A stretch of 17,732 bases of DNA from Chitinophagaceae bacterium (lineage in GTDB: Bacteria; Bacteroidota; Bacteroidia; Chitinophagales; Chitinophagaceae). Shown here one piece after another: positions 15,467-17,732 of the stretch. The notes below the pieces were generated by a model. The model saw only the letters and a program-made list of their open reading frames with translations, did not search any database and was not told where the DNA came from. The stretch lies in contig JAIPBY010000020.1 in assembly GCA_021738605.1 (NCBI GenBank), forward strand, positions 1 to 17,732. Direction: 5' to 3'. The position numbers and the translations under genes are program-made. Every line of letters begins with the position of its first letter. Position 1 is the stretch's first letter.

Positions 15467-16669
15467 TTAATCCAAGATGACGCCTTCTAAAATGTCTTCC
15501 AGGTTCTCTCTTCTGCGGATCAATTTCATTTCACCGTTTGACACCAATACTTCTGCCGGGCGACAACGGGAATTGAAGCGTGAACTCATCTCAAAACCAT
15601 AAGCCCCGGCATTGTTGAAAAGAATAATATCATTGGGGCGCACTTCATTGAGTTCCCTGTCCCAGGCAAAGGTGTCTGTTTCACAGATATTGCCAACAAT
15701 ATTATAGGTTTGGCTTGCTCCTTCTGGGTTTGAGAGGTTGGAAATCTTGTGGTAGGCATCGTAGAACATCGGGCGAATGAGGTGATTGAAACCACTGTTT
15801 ACGCCTACAAAAGTCCTTGAGGGCCCTTGCTTGATGATATTGGCCCGAACCAGAAAATAGCCAGACTGGCTGACAAGGAATTTCCCGGGTTCAAACCAAA
15901 CCTGAAATTTCTTGCCCGTTGATTCTTGAAAGGATTCAAAGGCATCTGCCAGTTTTTCTCCCAATGCTTCCATATCTGTTCCCACCTCATCAGGCTTGTA
16001 AGGAACCTTGAACCCCCCACCCAAATCAATGATGGTCAGGTCAGGGAAATACTGTGTTGTTTCAAGCACCAGTTCCAACCCTGTCACAAATACCTCCAGG
16101 TCCTTGATTTCACTGCCGGTATGGATGTGCAGGCCTTTTACCGACACCTCGGTGCGCTCCATCACATCCCTTATCTGCTGGATCTGTTCAATGGAAATAC
16201 CAAACTTGGAATCGACATGCCCGGTAGAAATTTTGATATTTCCTCCCGCCATGATGTGCGGATTCAAGCGGATGATGACCGGATAGCTGCTACCAAAATG
16301 ATTTCCAAATTCCTCCAGCAGGGAAAGGTTGTCTATGTTGATGTTTACATTCAAAGCTGTTGCCTCCAGGTATTCATCAAAGGCCACGCTGTTGGGGGTG
16401 AAGATGATGCGGTCTGCTGTAAAGCCAGCCTTCAATGCCAGCTGCACTTCGTTGATGCTCACGCAATCAATACCAGCACCCTGTTGCTCAAGGATTTTGA
16501 GGATATTGACATTGGTCAGGGCCTTGCAGGCATAGAATATTTTGACATCCGATCTGCGAAACGCTTGCTTCAGGGATGCATATTGAAATTTGATTTGCGC
16601 CTCGTCATACACGTAAAGCGGGGTACCGAATTCGGTTGCAGCGGCGAGGAGGGTTTGGGGAGAGAGCAT
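15467..16669 (-). CDS. lysA: Diaminopimelate decarboxylase
   Basis: This PLP enzyme decarboxylates meso-diaminopimelate to L-lysine, the last step of lysine synthesis, and so draws on the same pool used for peptidoglycan cross-links. The ATG at 16669 gives 400 residues, normal for the family. The open frame extends 40 codons further upstream, but that stretch lies inside scpB in another frame and has no family sequence. The PLP lysine is Lys49 in YACKALTN. HTGSEI, DLGGGFKVPY, EPGKFLVSQSG, NICETD (substrate-binding Cys and Glu) and AGAYGFEMSSRFN are all present. The start codon lies one base after the scpB stop (TAA-C-ATG), so the two genes are probably translationally coupled. Confidence 0.95.
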   Translation of the reverse strand: MLSPQTLLAAATEFGTPLYVYDEAQIKFQYASLKQAFRRSDVKIFYACKALTNVNILKILEQQGAGIDCVSINEVQLALKAGFTADRIIFTPNSVAFDEYLEATALNVNINIDNLSLLEEFGNHFGSSYPVIIRLNPHIMAGGNIKISTGHVDSKFGISIEQIQQIRDVMERTEVSVKGLHIHTGSEIKDLEVFVTGLELVLETTQYFPDLTIIDLGGGFKVPYKPDEVGTDMEALGEKLADAFESFQESTGKKFQVWFEPGKFLVSQSGYFLVRANIIKQGPSRTFVGVNSGFNHLIRPMFYDAYHKISNLSNPEGASQTYNIVGNICETDTFAWDRELNEVRPNDIILFNNAGAYGFEMSSRFNSRCRPAEVLVSNGEMKLIRRRENLEDILEGVILD

Positions 16670-16670
16670 G

Positions 16671-17363
16671 TTAGTCGGGAAGATTAAATGATGTGTCTTC
16701 TTCAGGCAATGAGGAAGATGATTCATTATCTGTGACAGTGGTTTCTGCAGTTGTTTCAGCCGTTGCATCGGTCTCAAAATGTTCTGCATTGACCAATGTT
16801 GGCGTCACGATTTGCTCAGCCAATACTTCACTGATTTTGGGAAGTTCTTCAGAAGAATTGATGCCGAAATAGTCCATGAAATGGCGAGAGGTTGCATAAA
16901 TCAAGGGCTTGCCAACCATGTTTTCGTTGCGCCCGGAGATGACAATCAACTCCTTTTCAAGGAGTTTCTGAATAGAATAATCACAGTTCACACCACGGAT
17001 GGCTTCAATTTCTGACTTAGTAATGGGCTGCTTGTAGGCAATGATGGCCAATGTTTCCAGGGCAGCTGTAGACAGGCGCTTGAGGAATTTATCTCCATTG
17101 AGTTGTGCAATGGTCTGGTGGTATTCCCTTTTTGTCAGGAACTGCCATCCTCCGCCACTTTCCCTCAACTCAAAGGGAAAGAACTCAGAATTGTACTTTT
17201 CTTTGACTCCTTCAATAGAGGTTTCCACCTGATCAATCACAACCTTGTCATCCATGAAACCGAAGGCACTGTTCACCAGTTCAGTGATTTCAATGGCAGT
17301 AAGCGGTTTCACACTGGCAAAAATCAGTGCTTCTACATGGGTGATAAGGTTGGCTATTTCCAT
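16671..17363 (-). CDS. scpB: Segregation and condensation protein B
   Basis: This is the winged-helix subunit of the SMC-ScpA-ScpB condensin, which organises and separates chromosomes. It has 230 residues. The N-terminal VEALIFASVKPLTAIEI and the core FLKRLSTAALETLAIIAYKQ, ITKSEIEAIRGV and LLEKELIVISGR are characteristic. The C-terminal 45 residues are low-complexity, rich in Thr, Glu and Ser, as is common in ScpB tails. The gene lies 69 bases after atpG on the same strand and directly before lysA. scpA is not in the window. Confidence 0.95.
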   Translation of the reverse strand: MEIANLITHVEALIFASVKPLTAIEITELVNSAFGFMDDKVVIDQVETSIEGVKEKYNSEFFPFELRESGGGWQFLTKREYHQTIAQLNGDKFLKRLSTAALETLAIIAYKQPITKSEIEAIRGVNCDYSIQKLLEKELIVISGRNENMVGKPLIYATSRHFMDYFGINSSEELPKISEVLAEQIVTPTLVNAEHFETDATAETTAETTVTDNESSSSLPEEDTSFNLPD

Positions 17364-17432
17364 TGCTCAAATGATCCTGTGATGGCTTTTGGCCGGGTTT
17401 GTGGGCGATAAATGTACTGCAAAAACCTGATT

Positions 17433-17732
17433 TTATCCCTGTAAAGCCGCTGCACCACTCACAATTTCTGTGAGTTCTGTGGTGATGGCTGCCTGGCGGG
17501 CACGGTTGTATGAGATTTTGAGTGATTTGAGGAGTTCATTGGCGTTCTCAGAAGCCTTGTCCATGGCCGTCATCCGGGCGCCATGCTCTGAGGCATTGCC
17601 ATCCAAAACGGCCTTGAACAGTTGTGTGTTCAGGATCTTGGGCATGAGTTCTGCAATCAGCAAATCTTTGTCGGGCTCAAAAATGAAATCAGACTTCTTT
17701 GAACTTCCACCTTTTGAGGGCTCATTCTTGGG
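17433..17732 (-). CDS. atpG: ATP synthase F1 gamma subunit, C-terminal part (5' end outside window)
   Basis: This is the C-terminal 99 residues of the central rotor shaft of F1-ATP synthase; the frame is open to the right edge, so the true start lies outside. SDFIFEPDKD, the NASEHGARMTAMDKASENAN stretch and ITTELTEIVSGAAAL are diagnostic of the gamma C-terminal helix that inserts into the alpha/beta hexamer. A short Lys/Ser/Gly segment just before SDFIF is a variable loop. It is followed on the same strand by scpB. Confidence 0.96.
   Translation of the reverse strand, partial: PKNEPSKGGSSKKSDFIFEPDKDLLIAELMPKILNTQLFKAVLDGNASEHGARMTAMDKASENANELLKSLKISYNRARQAAITTELTEIVSGAAALQG

Noticed and set aside
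15926..16687. A 253-codon open frame on the plus strand opposite lysA
   Set aside because: The minus strand carries all the conserved LysA motifs; this frame has no family features and is a shadow.
16670..16789. A 40-residue N-terminal extension of LysA
   Set aside because: It lies inside scpB in another frame, has no family similarity, and the ATG at 16669 gives the normal LysA N-terminus directly after the scpB stop.

Overview
The window looks like chromosomal DNA of a Bacteroidota bacterium, most likely from or near the family Chitinophagaceae. The basis is a SusC/SusD outer-membrane pair, a transmembrane propeller/triple-tyrosine regulator ending in a LuxR-like helix-turn-helix, TAnnTTTG-type -7 promoter elements, and very weak Shine-Dalgarno signals. 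The assignment rests on family recognition only. I see no tRNA, rRNA, CRISPR array, insertion sequence or phage gene. Coding density is high, and the longest non-coding stretch is about 250 bases.

Layout. Positions 1-4137 (minus) hold a nutrient-uptake operon: a SusC-type TonB-dependent channel followed by a SusD-type lipoprotein that runs off the left edge. Facing away from it is a 967-residue membrane-spanning regulator (4391-7294, plus). The 253-base region between them carries three TACATCAA boxes spaced by multiples of 11 bp, a 12-bp palindrome, a candidate promoter and a small 5' hairpin. This looks like the control region of the uptake operon. Positions 7317-10049 (minus) read amgK-like kinase fused to a RapZ C-terminal domain, then a MurU-like sugar-1-phosphate nucleotidyltransferase, then a small haem-binding c-type protein. 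The first two suggest a peptidoglycan-sugar salvage route (MurNAc to MurNAc-1-P to UDP-MurNAc) with a built-in amino-sugar-phosphate sensor.

Positions 10110-12019 (plus) hold a compact housekeeping run: a TrmH/SpoU RNA methyltransferase, a UbiA-type prenyltransferase and RuvX. Converging on it from the minus strand are peptide deformylase (def) and, upstream, an alpha-glucan-phosphorylase-like protein. The latter has threonine where the PLP-binding lysine of the family should be. A lipoprotein of unknown function (14479-15411, plus) follows. The right end (minus) has the 3' end of atpG, then scpB, then lysA, whose ATG lies one base after the scpB stop codon.

Most promising for follow-up: the AmgK-RapZ-C fusion beside MurU, the PLP-lysine-less phosphorylase homologue, and the helically phased boxes between the SusCD operon and its putative one-component regulator. 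Each rests on sequence reading alone, without database searches.
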